A stretch of DNA of 64,000 nt from DATBGO01 sp036558005 (GTDB lineage Bacteria; Actinomycetota; Actinomycetes; Streptosporangiales; Streptosporangiaceae), in assembly GCA_036558005.1 (NCBI GenBank), contig DATBGO010000242.1, forward strand, positions 1 to 64,000, read 5' to 3'. Each line of letters opens with the position of its first letter. Position 1 is the stretch's first letter. Made by a program: the position numbers and the translations under genes. Below the pieces are notes generated by a model that saw nothing but the letters and a program-made list of their open reading frames with translations, was not told where the DNA came from and made no database searches. Shown piece by piece: positions 32,038 through 40,254 of the stretch.

Positions 32038-32682
32038 TCAGCCGTGACCCGGGCGCTGCCACCCGGCGGGCACCGGAACGATCCGCTCGTCCAGCTCGTG
32101 CCCGTTCACCGGGGCGCCGTTGACCTGAGTCCCGTTGAGCTGGCTCCCGCTGACCTCGGTGCCGTTCAGCTGCGAGCCGTCCACCTGGGCGACAGCCGGG
32201 GCCGAGGAGACCGGGGCGGTGGCGACGGCGACCGCCGTCTCCTCCTGCGCGGGCGCGGCCATCCGCCACACCCACTTGCGGTAGGACCAGAACCTGAACA
32301 ACGTCGCGACCGCGACACCGAAAAGAAATGCGGCGTTCAGCGTAAAGGTGTCATGCCGTCCGAACTCGTACTTCGCTACCTCGATCGACAGCTGCTGAAT
32401 CAGAATTCCGATCCCGTTCAGCACGAAAAACACGATGGTTTCGCGGCCCATCCCGCCGCGATCGCGGTGCCGGAAGGTCCAGTACCTGTTGCCCAGGAAC
32501 GCGATGATCGCGGCGGCCAGGGTCGCGCCGGCGTTCGCCATGAACGCGCCAGCCCCCGCGTGGAGCAGCAGGTTGAAGAACCCTTCGGTGGCCAGGAACG
32601 CGAGTCCGCCGACAATGCCGAATTTAGCCATCTCGTGGATGAACAGCTGGAATCGCTCGTAGATCCTGCGGGCGAAGCTCAC
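32038..32682 (-). CDS. GtrA-like membrane protein with repetitive C-terminal tail
   Basis: 214 residues from GTG 32682 behind AGGAAGGGGAC. Four membrane helices over residues 18-140 with the GtrA signature (MAKFGIVGGLAFLATEGFFNLLL; NRYWTFRH). GtrA proteins help flip or transfer lipid-linked sugars. Residues 140-214 are a soluble tail containing near-repeats QLNGTEVSG, QLNGTQVNG, APVNGHE, not part of the family and probably intrinsically disordered. It is convergent with the GT51 gene, so the pairing with cell-wall functions may be positional only. Confidence 0.9.
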   Translation of the reverse strand: MSFARRIYERFQLFIHEMAKFGIVGGLAFLATEGFFNLLLHAGAGAFMANAGATLAAAIIAFLGNRYWTFRHRDRGGMGRETIVFFVLNGIGILIQQLSIEVAKYEFGRHDTFTLNAAFLFGVAVATLFRFWSYRKWVWRMAAPAQEETAVAVATAPVSSAPAVAQVDGSQLNGTEVSGSQLNGTQVNGAPVNGHELDERIVPVPAGWQRPGHG

Positions 32683-32800
32683 CTGTCCCCTTCCTCGTTC
32701 CCGGATGCCCCAAGACGCGTAGTACGTCCCAGGCGATGCATGCGAGGGTACTCCGAGCCAGGCGCTCGGTGGCGAAACCGGGGGAAATCGAGGCGCCGTC

Positions 32801-32810
32801 TGTACGTACT
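32801..32810. promoter_or_regulatory. TGTACGTACT site upstream of the ABC operon
   Basis: Nine of ten bases match the TGTACGTACA palindrome at the EthR-like TetR gene (13001-13010). It lies 66 bp before the ABC ATPase start. A chance match to a short palindrome is quite possible. Confidence 0.3.
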
Positions 32811-32875
32811 GTTACCCCACACCCTAGCCGTAAACTCGCTGGGCTTTGTCAGAGGCCCCGGGTAGTGTCGCGGGC

Positions 32876-33814
32876 GTGTCCGATTCCGCCGTGCTCATCC
32901 ACGCTCGCGGGCTGGCCAAGAGCTTCGGCGGCGGGGTGCTGGCGGTCGACGGGATCGACTTTGACCTGCACCAGGGCGAGGCATTCGGCTTCCTCGGGCC
33001 CAACGGCGCGGGCAAGTCCTCGACCATGCGGATGATCGGCTGCGTCTCCCCGCCGACGGCCGGCGAGCTGACCATCCTCGGCCTGGACCCGGTCACCGAC
33101 GGCCCGCGGATCCGGGCCCGGCTGGGTGTCGTGCCGCAGGAGGACACCCTCGACGTGGACCTGACAGTCCGGGAGAATCTTCTCGTTTACGGCCGGTACT
33201 TCGGCCTGCCGCGGGACCTGATCGCCGAGCGGACCGCCCGGCTGCTCGACTTCGTGCAGCTCTCCGACCGGGCCGGCGACCAGGTGGAGCCGCTGTCGGG
33301 CGGGATGAAGCGGCGGCTGACCATCGCCAGGTCGCTGATCAACGAGCCGGACATCCTGCTGCTCGACGAGCCGACCACCGGCCTGGACCCGCAGGCCAGG
33401 CACGTGGTCTGGGACCGGCTGTTCCGGCTCAAGCAGCGCGGCGTCACCCTGGTGCTGACCACGCACTACATGGATGAGGCCGAGCAGCTGTGCGACCGGC
33501 TGGTGGTCATGGACCGGGGCAAGATCGCGGCCGGGGGCTCACCACAGGCGCTGATCGGGCAGTACTCCACCCCTGAGGTGCTGGAGCTCCGGTTCGACCC
33601 GGCTGAGCACGAGCAGGCCGGGCAGAAGCTGGCCGACGTGCCCGCCGAGCGGATCGAGGTGCTCGCCGACCGGATCCTGCTCTACGTCCGCAACGGCGAC
33701 GCGGCGCTGGCCAGCGTGCGCGGGACCGGCCTGGAGCCGCTGACCTCGCTGGTGCGCCGCAGCACCCTGGAAGACGTGTTCCTGCGGCTGACCGGGCGGC
33801 GGCTGGAGGACTGA
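32876..33814 (+). CDS. ABC-2 exporter ATP-binding subunit (NodI-like)
   Basis: 312 residues from GTG 32876. Walker A GPNGAGKSS, Q-loop VVPQEDTLD, signature LSGGMKRRL, Walker B LLLDEPTTGLDP and switch His TTHYMDEAEQL are all intact. The C-terminal 80 residues form the NodI/DrrA-type accessory domain ending in LEDVFLRLTGRRLED. The stop overlaps the first permease ATG (TGATG at 33812). It powers export through the two permeases that follow; substrate (drug, lipid or glycolipid) is unknown. Confidence 0.95.
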   Translation: MSDSAVLIHARGLAKSFGGGVLAVDGIDFDLHQGEAFGFLGPNGAGKSSTMRMIGCVSPPTAGELTILGLDPVTDGPRIRARLGVVPQEDTLDVDLTVRENLLVYGRYFGLPRDLIAERTARLLDFVQLSDRAGDQVEPLSGGMKRRLTIARSLINEPDILLLDEPTTGLDPQARHVVWDRLFRLKQRGVTLVLTTHYMDEAEQLCDRLVVMDRGKIAAGGSPQALIGQYSTPEVLELRFDPAEHEQAGQKLADVPAERIEVLADRILLYVRNGDAALASVRGTGLEPLTSLVRRSTLEDVFLRLTGRRLED

Positions 33815-34638
33815 TGGCCACCATCTCGCCGCCCGCCCAGGCCCCGGCCCGCGACCTGGCCGGCCTGCCCGCCTGGCCGGCCGCGGTCCGGGCGCTGCAG
33901 GCCTGGCTGACCAACTACCGGCGGACCTGGAAGGGCTCCATCTACACCAGCGTGCTCAGCCCGCTGCTCTACCTCAGCGCCATGGGCCTGGGCCTGGGCA
34001 GCCTGGTCAACCAGCACACCCGGCTGGACGGCGTCAGCTACCTGACCTTCCTCGCGCCCGGGCTGCTGGCCGCCGCGGGGATGGAGACCGCCATGGTCGA
34101 GTCGACGTACCCCGTCCTCGGCTCGGTCAAGTGGCTCAAGACCTACCAGGCCGCCGTCGCCTCCCCGCTGAGCCCGTCCGACCTGTTCCACGGGCACCTG
34201 CTGTTCACCACCATGCGGCTGATCATGAACTCGGTGATCTTCGTCGTGATCATGGCGGCCTTCGGCGCGGTCCACTCGGCCTGGGTGCTGGCCGCCATCC
34301 CGGCCGCGGTGCTCACCGGGCTGGCGTTCGCCACGCCGATCGAGGCGTGGGCGGTGAGCAGGAACAAGGACCAGTCGTTCTCGCTGATCTTCCGGTTCGG
34401 GCTGATCCCGCTGTTCCTGTTCTCCGGGACGTTCTTCCCGGTCACCCAGTTGCCGGAGTGGATCCGCCCGCTGGCCTACATCACCCCCCTGTGGCACGGG
34501 GTGGCGCTGTGCCGCTCGCTCAGCCTGGGCACCGCGAGCCCGGGCGGCGCGCTGGTCCACATCGGCTACCTGGCCGCCCTCGCCGCGGCCGGGGTGGCGA
34601 TCGGGCGCCGGGCCTACCGCAGGCGGCTGTATGTCTGA
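33814..34638 (+). CDS. ABC-2 transporter permease (NodJ-like), first subunit
   Basis: 274 residues with six membrane helices; the C-terminal motif FLFSGTFFPVTQLPEWIRPLAYITPLWHGVALCR is the ABC-2/NodJ hallmark. Helix order and the ETAMVESTYPVLGSVKWLKTYQA segment match exporter permeases. It overlaps the ATPase gene by one base. The stop lies within the first unit of a 16-bp triplication before the second permease, with which it probably forms a heterodimeric channel. Confidence 0.93.
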   Translation: MATISPPAQAPARDLAGLPAWPAAVRALQAWLTNYRRTWKGSIYTSVLSPLLYLSAMGLGLGSLVNQHTRLDGVSYLTFLAPGLLAAAGMETAMVESTYPVLGSVKWLKTYQAAVASPLSPSDLFHGHLLFTTMRLIMNSVIFVVIMAAFGAVHSAWVLAAIPAAVLTGLAFATPIEAWAVSRNKDQSFSLIFRFGLIPLFLFSGTFFPVTQLPEWIRPLAYITPLWHGVALCRSLSLGTASPGGALVHIGYLAALAAAGVAIGRRAYRRRLYV

Positions 34639-34676
34639 GCGGAATCATGTCTGAGCGGAATCATGTCTGAGCGGAA
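34631..34676 (+). repeat. 16-bp tandem triplication at a gene junction
   Basis: ATGTCTGAGCGGAATC at 34631-34646 and 34647-34662, then a 14-bp third copy (34663-34676). Each unit has an ATG followed by in-frame codons and contains the TGA that ends the upstream permease in unit 1. The original junction was probably a close coupling that has since been expanded by slippage. Confidence 0.9.
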
Positions 34677-34682
34677 GCCGCG

Positions 34683-35522
34683 ATGACCGCGCCCGCGCTG
34701 CGGGCGCTGCCGCTGCGGGTGCTGCCCGCGCCGCTGCTGGCGGCCGCCAGGGGACTAGGCGGCCGGAGGAGCGGGCACCTTATTGAACGCCACGCCCGCG
34801 CTTACCAGCATGCCTGGCTGCAACTCGTCTCCGGGGTCTTCGAGCCGCTGTTCTACCTGCTCGCGATCGGGGTGGGCATCGGCAAGCTGGTCGGCGGGGT
34901 GAGCGGCCCCGGCGGCGCCCCGGTCAGCTACGCCAGTTTCGTGGCCCCGGCGCTGCTGGCCACCGCGGCGGCGAACGGCGCGGTGTTCGACTCGACCTTC
35001 AACGTCTTCTTCCGGCTCAAGTACGCCAAGCTGTACGACGCCACGCTGGCCACCCCGATGGGCGCAGGCGACGTTGCTCTCGGGGAGATCGGCTGGGCCT
35101 TGCTGCGCGGCGGGCTGTACGCGATCGCGTTCACGATGGTCATGCTGGCCATGGGCCTGGTGCACTCGGTGTGGGCGGTGGCCGCGCTGCCGGTGGCGCT
35201 GCTGATCGGGTTCGGCTTCGCCGCGACCGGAATGGCGGCGACCACGTTCATGAAGAGCTGGCAGCATTTCGAGTTCGTCACCGTGGCGCTGCTGCCGATG
35301 TTCTTGTTCTCCGCCACGTTCTACCCGCTGAGCGTGTACCCGGGCCCGGTCCGGGTGATCGTCGAGTGGTCGCCGCTGTACCAGGGGGTCGTGCTGATGC
35401 GCGGCCTCACCCTGGGGGTGGTCGGCCCTGGGCTGCTCTGGCACGTGGCCTACCTCGCGCTGCTGGGGCTGGCGGGCCTGGCGGTGGCGGGCCGGCGGAT
35501 CACCAGGCTGCTGCTGAGATAG
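34683..35522 (+). CDS. ABC-2 transporter permease, second subunit
   Basis: 279 residues, about six membrane helices, with the same ABC-2 C-terminal motif (FLFSATFYPLSVYPGPVRVIVEWSPLYQGVVLMR) and an N-terminal HLIERHARAYQHAWLQLVSGVFEPLFYLLAIG. It is the paralogue of the preceding permease. Translation may be coupled to an 8-codon ORF in repeat unit 3, whose TGA overlaps the ATG at 34683 (ATGA). The operon ends here; the next gene is 130 bp away. Confidence 0.93.
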   Translation: MTAPALRALPLRVLPAPLLAAARGLGGRRSGHLIERHARAYQHAWLQLVSGVFEPLFYLLAIGVGIGKLVGGVSGPGGAPVSYASFVAPALLATAAANGAVFDSTFNVFFRLKYAKLYDATLATPMGAGDVALGEIGWALLRGGLYAIAFTMVMLAMGLVHSVWAVAALPVALLIGFGFAATGMAATTFMKSWQHFEFVTVALLPMFLFSATFYPLSVYPGPVRVIVEWSPLYQGVVLMRGLTLGVVGPGLLWHVAYLALLGLAGLAVAGRRITRLLLR

Positions 35523-35652
35523 CACCGGGCGCAATTGCCTGGCGGTGCGAAGGTTGGCCCCGGGCCGGGGCGGGTAGCTCACCCAGTGATTGGCCGGGCG
35601 AAAGGTTCCAAGTATCATCGACGATGCGTAACCGGGCCTGACCCAGAAGAAT

Positions 35653-36927
35653 ATGGGCACTCACAGCAAAGCTAAGTCAGTGCGAGACCACGGACCCCAG
35701 GGGTACCGGGTTGTCTTCGCTGACCCCGTAGCCGGGCGGCTGTGGATCGCGGCGACCGTCTCCTACCTCGGAGACTTCATCGGGCTGGGCGCGCTGCTGC
35801 TGACCGCCTACACCCGGTCCGGCGGGCATCCGCTCGGCCCGGCCGCCGTCTTCGGGGTACAGGCCTTACCCGCGTTCGCGGCATCGGCGGGAATGGGACC
35901 GTGGCTGGACCGGATCCCGCGCCGGGCCGGGATGCTGACGCTGTGCCTGACCGGCGCCGCCGCCATGGCGGTGCCGATCGTGTTCGGCGGGCTGTGGCCG
36001 GTACTGGCCACCGCCGCGGTCATCGGCGCCGTCCGCACCGTGTTCAACGCGATCAGGACCGGGTCGATCGCCGACGGCGTGCCGCGCGACATCCGCGCCA
36101 GGCTGGTCGCGCTGGTGTCAATGTCCAACCAGGTCAGCGAGGTCCTCGGGTACCTCACCGGGGCCGGGGTCGCGATCGCGATCGGGGCCGGCCCGGCGCT
36201 GGCCGCCGACGCCGCCACGTTCATCGCCGCGGCCGCGCTGATCGCCGGGATCAGGCTGCCGCCGCCGGCCCAGGCCCGGCAGCGGGCCTCGATGACCACC
36301 GGCATCCGGACGATCATGGGCGACCAGACCCTGTCGGTGCTCGCGCCGGTCGTGTGGATAGGGCTCGCCCTCTGCGCGATGCCGCAGACCCTGGCCGCGA
36401 CCGCGCTGAGCAAGACCGACAGGTCCTGGGTGCCCGCCGCGCTTGCCGCGATGGCGGCCGGCGCCGCCATCTCCGCGATCCTCGTCGGCCGGTCCTCGCT
36501 CGGCGAGAAGGTCCGCTCCCAGCTGCGGTACGTCACCGGCTTCGGGGTGATGTTCCTGCTGACCGCGGCGGCGCTGAAAGCCGACCCGCTGCTGCTGGTC
36601 GCGGGGAACTTCGCCATCGGGCTGTTCAGCGGGTGGACCGTCTCGGCGCAGACCACCTTCATCCACGTGGTGCCGCCCGAGCGGATGGCGCACGTCACCG
36701 GCACCATGATCGGGAGCCTGATCGTGCTCGAGGGCACCGGCGCGGTGATCTTCGGCGCGATCGCGGGCGCGTTCGGCGTGCCCGCCGCCTACCTGGCGGC
36801 CGGGGTGCTGCTGACCGTCGCGGGACTGGCCGGGCAGGGCTACGTGCGGTTGCACCCGAAGGTGCGAGATCTGCGCCGGGCGCCGGCCAGCCGGCCGAGC
36901 ACCGCCGGGGCCGCCCGCAACGGCTAG
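35653..36927 (+). CDS. MFS transporter
   Basis: 424 residues, about twelve membrane helices, with signature segments GRLWIAATVSYLGDFIGLG and GPWLDRIPRRAGMLTLCL (motif A-like loop). It resembles DHA3-type drug exporters. ATG 35653 is in a region with a weak ribosome site; a short CATCG-A-CGATG dyad lies at 35616-35626. It is separate from the upstream ABC operon. Substrate unknown. Confidence 0.9.
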   Translation: MGTHSKAKSVRDHGPQGYRVVFADPVAGRLWIAATVSYLGDFIGLGALLLTAYTRSGGHPLGPAAVFGVQALPAFAASAGMGPWLDRIPRRAGMLTLCLTGAAAMAVPIVFGGLWPVLATAAVIGAVRTVFNAIRTGSIADGVPRDIRARLVALVSMSNQVSEVLGYLTGAGVAIAIGAGPALAADAATFIAAAALIAGIRLPPPAQARQRASMTTGIRTIMGDQTLSVLAPVVWIGLALCAMPQTLAATALSKTDRSWVPAALAAMAAGAAISAILVGRSSLGEKVRSQLRYVTGFGVMFLLTAAALKADPLLLVAGNFAIGLFSGWTVSAQTTFIHVVPPERMAHVTGTMIGSLIVLEGTGAVIFGAIAGAFGVPAAYLAAGVLLTVAGLAGQGYVRLHPKVRDLRRAPASRPSTAGAARNG

Positions 36928-36994
36928 CGCGGTCGCGGCGGGCGGGCCGCGGCGGTCTCGACCTGCCCGCCGCGGCACCGTAGCGTTTGTCTCG

Positions 36995-37006
36995 TACCGG
37001 CCGGTA
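36995..37006. promoter_or_regulatory. perfect 12-bp palindrome before the acyl-CoA dehydrogenase operon
   Basis: TACCGGCCGGTA lies 33 bp upstream of the first ATG (37039), where a TetR-type fatty-acid regulator would be expected to bind. A possible -10 (TAGATA) overlaps its downstream edge. Confidence 0.6.
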
Positions 37007-37038
37007 GATAGTCTTGTCCGGACTCGTGGAGGCGGCAG

Positions 37039-38283
37039 ATGGACTTCGGGTATGACGCGCACACGCAGGAACTCCGGAGCCAGCTGCTGGCATTCATGGA
37101 CGAGTTCGTCTACCCCGCGGAGAAGGTCTTCGCCGACCAGGTGGCGCAGGCCGAGGCGGCCGGCCAGATCTGGCAGCGGCCGCCGGCCGTCGACGAGCTC
37201 AAGGCGCAGGCGCGCAGCCGCGGCCTGTGGAACCTGTTCCTCACCAGGCGCCCCGGCGAGCCCGCGGACGCGCCCCAGCTCGGCGCCGGGCTGACCAACC
37301 TGCAGTACGCGCCGCTGGCCGAGATCACCGGGCACAGCCCGGGCCTGGCGCCCGAGGCACTCAACTGCTCGGCGCCCGACACCGGCAACATGGAGCTGCT
37401 GGCCGAGTTCGGCTCACCGCAGCAGCGTGACCGCTGGCTCCGGCCGCTGCTCGACGGCGAGATCAGGTCCGCGTTCTGCATGACCGAGCCCGACGTGGCC
37501 TCCTCCGACGCGACCAACATCGCCACCAGGATCGAGCGCGACGGCGGCGACTACGTGATCAACGGCCGCAAGTGGTGGTCCAGCGGGGCGATGGACCCGC
37601 GCTGCCAGGTGCTCATCGTGATGGGCAAGACCGAGCCTGGCGCCGAGCGGCACCGGCAGCAGTCGATGATCCTGGTGCCCAGGGACACCGCCGGCATCAC
37701 GATCCGGCGCGGCATGCACGTGTTCGGCTACACCGACTCCACCCACGGCGGGCACGCCGAGATCGAGTTCGCCGACGTGCGGGTGCCCGCGGCGAACCTG
37801 ATCGCCGCCGAGGGCAGCGGCTTCGCGATCGCGCAGGCCCGGCTCGGCCCGGGCCGGATCCATCACTGCATGCGCCAGATCGGGGTGGCCGAGCGGGCGC
37901 TCGAGCTGATGTGCCGCCGGGTCAGCGGGCGCAGCGCCTGGGGCAGCCCGCTGGCCAGCCAGGGCGTGATCCAGGACTGGATCGCCGAGGCCAGGGTGCG
38001 GATCGAGTCGGCCAGGCTGCTGGTGCTCAAGACCGCGTGGCTGATGGACACGGTCGGCAACAAGGGCGCGCACACCGAGATCCAGGCCATCAAGATCGCG
38101 ACCCCGGCGATGACCGAATGGGTGATCGACAAGGCGATCCAGGCGCACGGCGCCGCGGGCGTCAGCCAGGACACCCCGCTGGCCCGGCTGTGGGCCGGGG
38201 CCAGGACGCTGCGGTTCGCCGACGGCCCCGACGAAGTGCACAAGCGCTCTCTCGCGCGGCGCGAGCTGCGCAAATACACCTGA
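37039..38283 (+). CDS. acyl-CoA dehydrogenase (ACAD10/11-like)
   Basis: 414 residues. Helical N-domain, middle FAD segment FCMTEPDVASSDATN, TDSTHGGHAEIEFADVRVPAANLI, and C-terminal QAHGAAGVSQDTPLARLW...FADGPDEVHKRSLARREL. These match the long-chain ACAD10/11/FadE2 group, which oxidises acyl- or hydroxyacyl-CoA. ATG 37039 has a GGAGGCGG site. It is first of a five-gene operon (two further dehydrogenases and two SDRs), suggesting beta-oxidation of an unusual or branched acyl chain. Confidence 0.95.
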   Translation: MDFGYDAHTQELRSQLLAFMDEFVYPAEKVFADQVAQAEAAGQIWQRPPAVDELKAQARSRGLWNLFLTRRPGEPADAPQLGAGLTNLQYAPLAEITGHSPGLAPEALNCSAPDTGNMELLAEFGSPQQRDRWLRPLLDGEIRSAFCMTEPDVASSDATNIATRIERDGGDYVINGRKWWSSGAMDPRCQVLIVMGKTEPGAERHRQQSMILVPRDTAGITIRRGMHVFGYTDSTHGGHAEIEFADVRVPAANLIAAEGSGFAIAQARLGPGRIHHCMRQIGVAERALELMCRRVSGRSAWGSPLASQGVIQDWIAEARVRIESARLLVLKTAWLMDTVGNKGAHTEIQAIKIATPAMTEWVIDKAIQAHGAAGVSQDTPLARLWAGARTLRFADGPDEVHKRSLARRELRKYT

Positions 38284-38302
38284 TTACCGACCAGGAGGAC
38301 GG

Positions 38303-39064
38303 ATGTCACCACAAGCACAGCGGGTCGCCATTGTCACCGGCGCGGCGCGGGGTATCGGCGCCGCGACCGCCCGCCGCCTGGCCGCTGACGGGATGGCGGT
38401 CGCGGTGCTGGACCTGAAGGAGGGCGACTGCGGCGCCACCGTGGACGCGATCACCTCGGCCGGCGGGCGCGCGCTGGCCCTCGGCGCGGACGTCAGCCAG
38501 GCCGACCAGGTCGCCGCCGCGGTCGAGCGGGCCGCCGCGGAGCTGGGCCCGCCCGCTGTCCTGGTCAACAACGCGGGCGTGATCAGGGACAACATGCTGT
38601 TCAAGATGACCGAGGACGACTGGGACACGGTCCTGGGCGTGCACCTGCGCGGCGCGTTCCTGATGAGCCGCGCCGCGCAGAAGCACATGGTCGAGCAGAA
38701 GTTCGGCCGGATCGTCAACCTGTCCTCCAGCTCCGCGCTCGGCAACCGCGGCCAGGTCAACTACTCGGCGGCCAAGGCCGGCATGCAGGGTTTCACCAAG
38801 ACGCTCGCGATCGAGCTGGGCCAGTTCGGCATCACCGCCAACGCGGTCGCGCCCGGGTTCATCGTCACCGACATGACCGCCGCCACCGCGGCCAGGATCG
38901 GGATGGACTTCGGGGAGTTCCAGAAGGCCGCCGCCGGGCAGATTCCGGTGCGCCGGGTCGGCCAGCCCGACGACATCGCGCACACGATCTCGTTCCTGGC
39001 CAGTGACGGGGCCGGCTTCGTGTCCGGCCAGGTCATATACGTGGCCGGCGGGCCGCTGTGCTGA
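38303..39064 (+). CDS. FabG-like SDR oxidoreductase
   Basis: 253 residues. GAARGIGAAT cofactor loop, NNAG, and SSSSALGNRGQVNYSAAKAGM with the Ser-Tyr-Lys triad; C-terminal FLASDGAGFVSGQVIYVAGG is typical of FabG/3-hydroxyacyl-CoA dehydrogenases. It has an AGGAGG site and follows the first dehydrogenase by 19 bp. Within this operon it would oxidise the 3-hydroxyacyl-CoA. Confidence 0.95.
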   Translation: MSPQAQRVAIVTGAARGIGAATARRLAADGMAVAVLDLKEGDCGATVDAITSAGGRALALGADVSQADQVAAAVERAAAELGPPAVLVNNAGVIRDNMLFKMTEDDWDTVLGVHLRGAFLMSRAAQKHMVEQKFGRIVNLSSSSALGNRGQVNYSAAKAGMQGFTKTLAIELGQFGITANAVAPGFIVTDMTAATAARIGMDFGEFQKAAAGQIPVRRVGQPDDIAHTISFLASDGAGFVSGQVIYVAGGPLC

Positions 39065-40254
39065 CCAGCGCCCCGGCCGACGAGCTGCGCGAGCAGGTCA
39101 GGCAGTTCCTGGCCGGGCATGACCCGGCCGCGATGGACCGGCTGGAGTTCCTGCGGGCCCGGTTCGACGCCGGGCTCGCCTGGGTGCACTACCCGGCGGG
39201 CCTGGGCGGGCAGCAGCTGTCCCGGTCCCTGCAGCAGGTCGTGGACGCCGAGTTCGCGGCGGCGGGCGCGCCCGGCAACAATCCCGAGCGGATCGGCATC
39301 GGGCTGGGCATGGCCGCGCCGACGATCCTCGCCTTCGGCACCGGGGAACAGCAGCGCCGCTGGCTGCGGCCGCTGTGGACGGGCGAGGAGATCTGGTGCC
39401 AGCTGTTCTCCGAGCCGGGGGCGGGCTCGGACCTGGCGGGGCTGGCGACCAGGGCGGTGCGCGGCGCGGACGGCACCGGCTGGGTGGCGAACGGGCAGAA
39501 GGTGTGGACCTCGTCCGCGCACGTGGCCAGGCACGCGCTGCTGGTCGCCAGGACCGACCCCGGCGTGCCCAAGCACCAGGGCCTGACCTATTTCTGCCTG
39601 GACATGACCCAGCCGGGGGTCGAGGTCAGGCCGCTGCGCCAGGTCACTGGCGAGGCCGAGTTCAACGAGGTGTTCATCACCGACGCCACCATCCCCGACA
39701 GCGACCGGATCGGCGCGGTCGGCGAGGGCTGGAAGGTCGCCACCGCGACGCTGATGAACGAGCGGATCGCCATCGGCGGCAACGCGGTGCCCCGCGAGGG
39801 CGGCATGATCGGCGCCGCGGCCCGGACCTGGCGGCAGCGGCCCGAGCTGCGCACCCCCGGGCTGCACGACGCCCTGCTGCGGCTGTGGACCGCGGCCGAG
39901 GTGGCCAGGCTGGCGGGGGAGCGGCTGCGCCAGCAGCTCGCGGCCGGCCAGCCAGGACCCGAGGGCTCGGCGGCCAAGCTGGTGTTCGCCCGGCTGAACC
40001 AGGAGATCACCGGGTTCGAGCTGGAGCTGACCGGCCCGGACGGGCTGCGCTACAGCGACTGGACCATGCGCCGCCCGGACATGACCAACTTCTACGGCCG
40101 CGACGTCGGCTACCGGTACCTGCGGGCCAGGGGGAACTCGATCGAGGGCGGGACCTCGGAGATCCTGCGGAACATCATCGCCGAGCGGGTGCTCGGGCTG
40201 CCGCAGGAGACCAGGACCGACACCACCCTGCCATGGAAGGACCTGCCGCGGTGA
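39058..40254 (+). CDS. acyl-CoA dehydrogenase, catalytic-type subunit
   Basis: 398 residues from GTG 39058, overlapping the SDR gene by 7 bp. FAD-binding CQLFSEPGAGSDLAGLATRA, VWTSSAHVARH, and C-terminal RARGNSIEGGTSEILRNIIAERVLGLP, in which the Glu of EGGTSE is at the catalytic-base position. The immediately following gene encodes a second, differently built dehydrogenase; such pairs in actinobacteria form alpha2-beta2 heterotetramers (as in the sterol side-chain FadE pairs). Confidence 0.95.
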   Translation: MLTSAPADELREQVRQFLAGHDPAAMDRLEFLRARFDAGLAWVHYPAGLGGQQLSRSLQQVVDAEFAAAGAPGNNPERIGIGLGMAAPTILAFGTGEQQRRWLRPLWTGEEIWCQLFSEPGAGSDLAGLATRAVRGADGTGWVANGQKVWTSSAHVARHALLVARTDPGVPKHQGLTYFCLDMTQPGVEVRPLRQVTGEAEFNEVFITDATIPDSDRIGAVGEGWKVATATLMNERIAIGGNAVPREGGMIGAAARTWRQRPELRTPGLHDALLRLWTAAEVARLAGERLRQQLAAGQPGPEGSAAKLVFARLNQEITGFELELTGPDGLRYSDWTMRRPDMTNFYGRDVGYRYLRARGNSIEGGTSEILRNIIAERVLGLPQETRTDTTLPWKDLPR

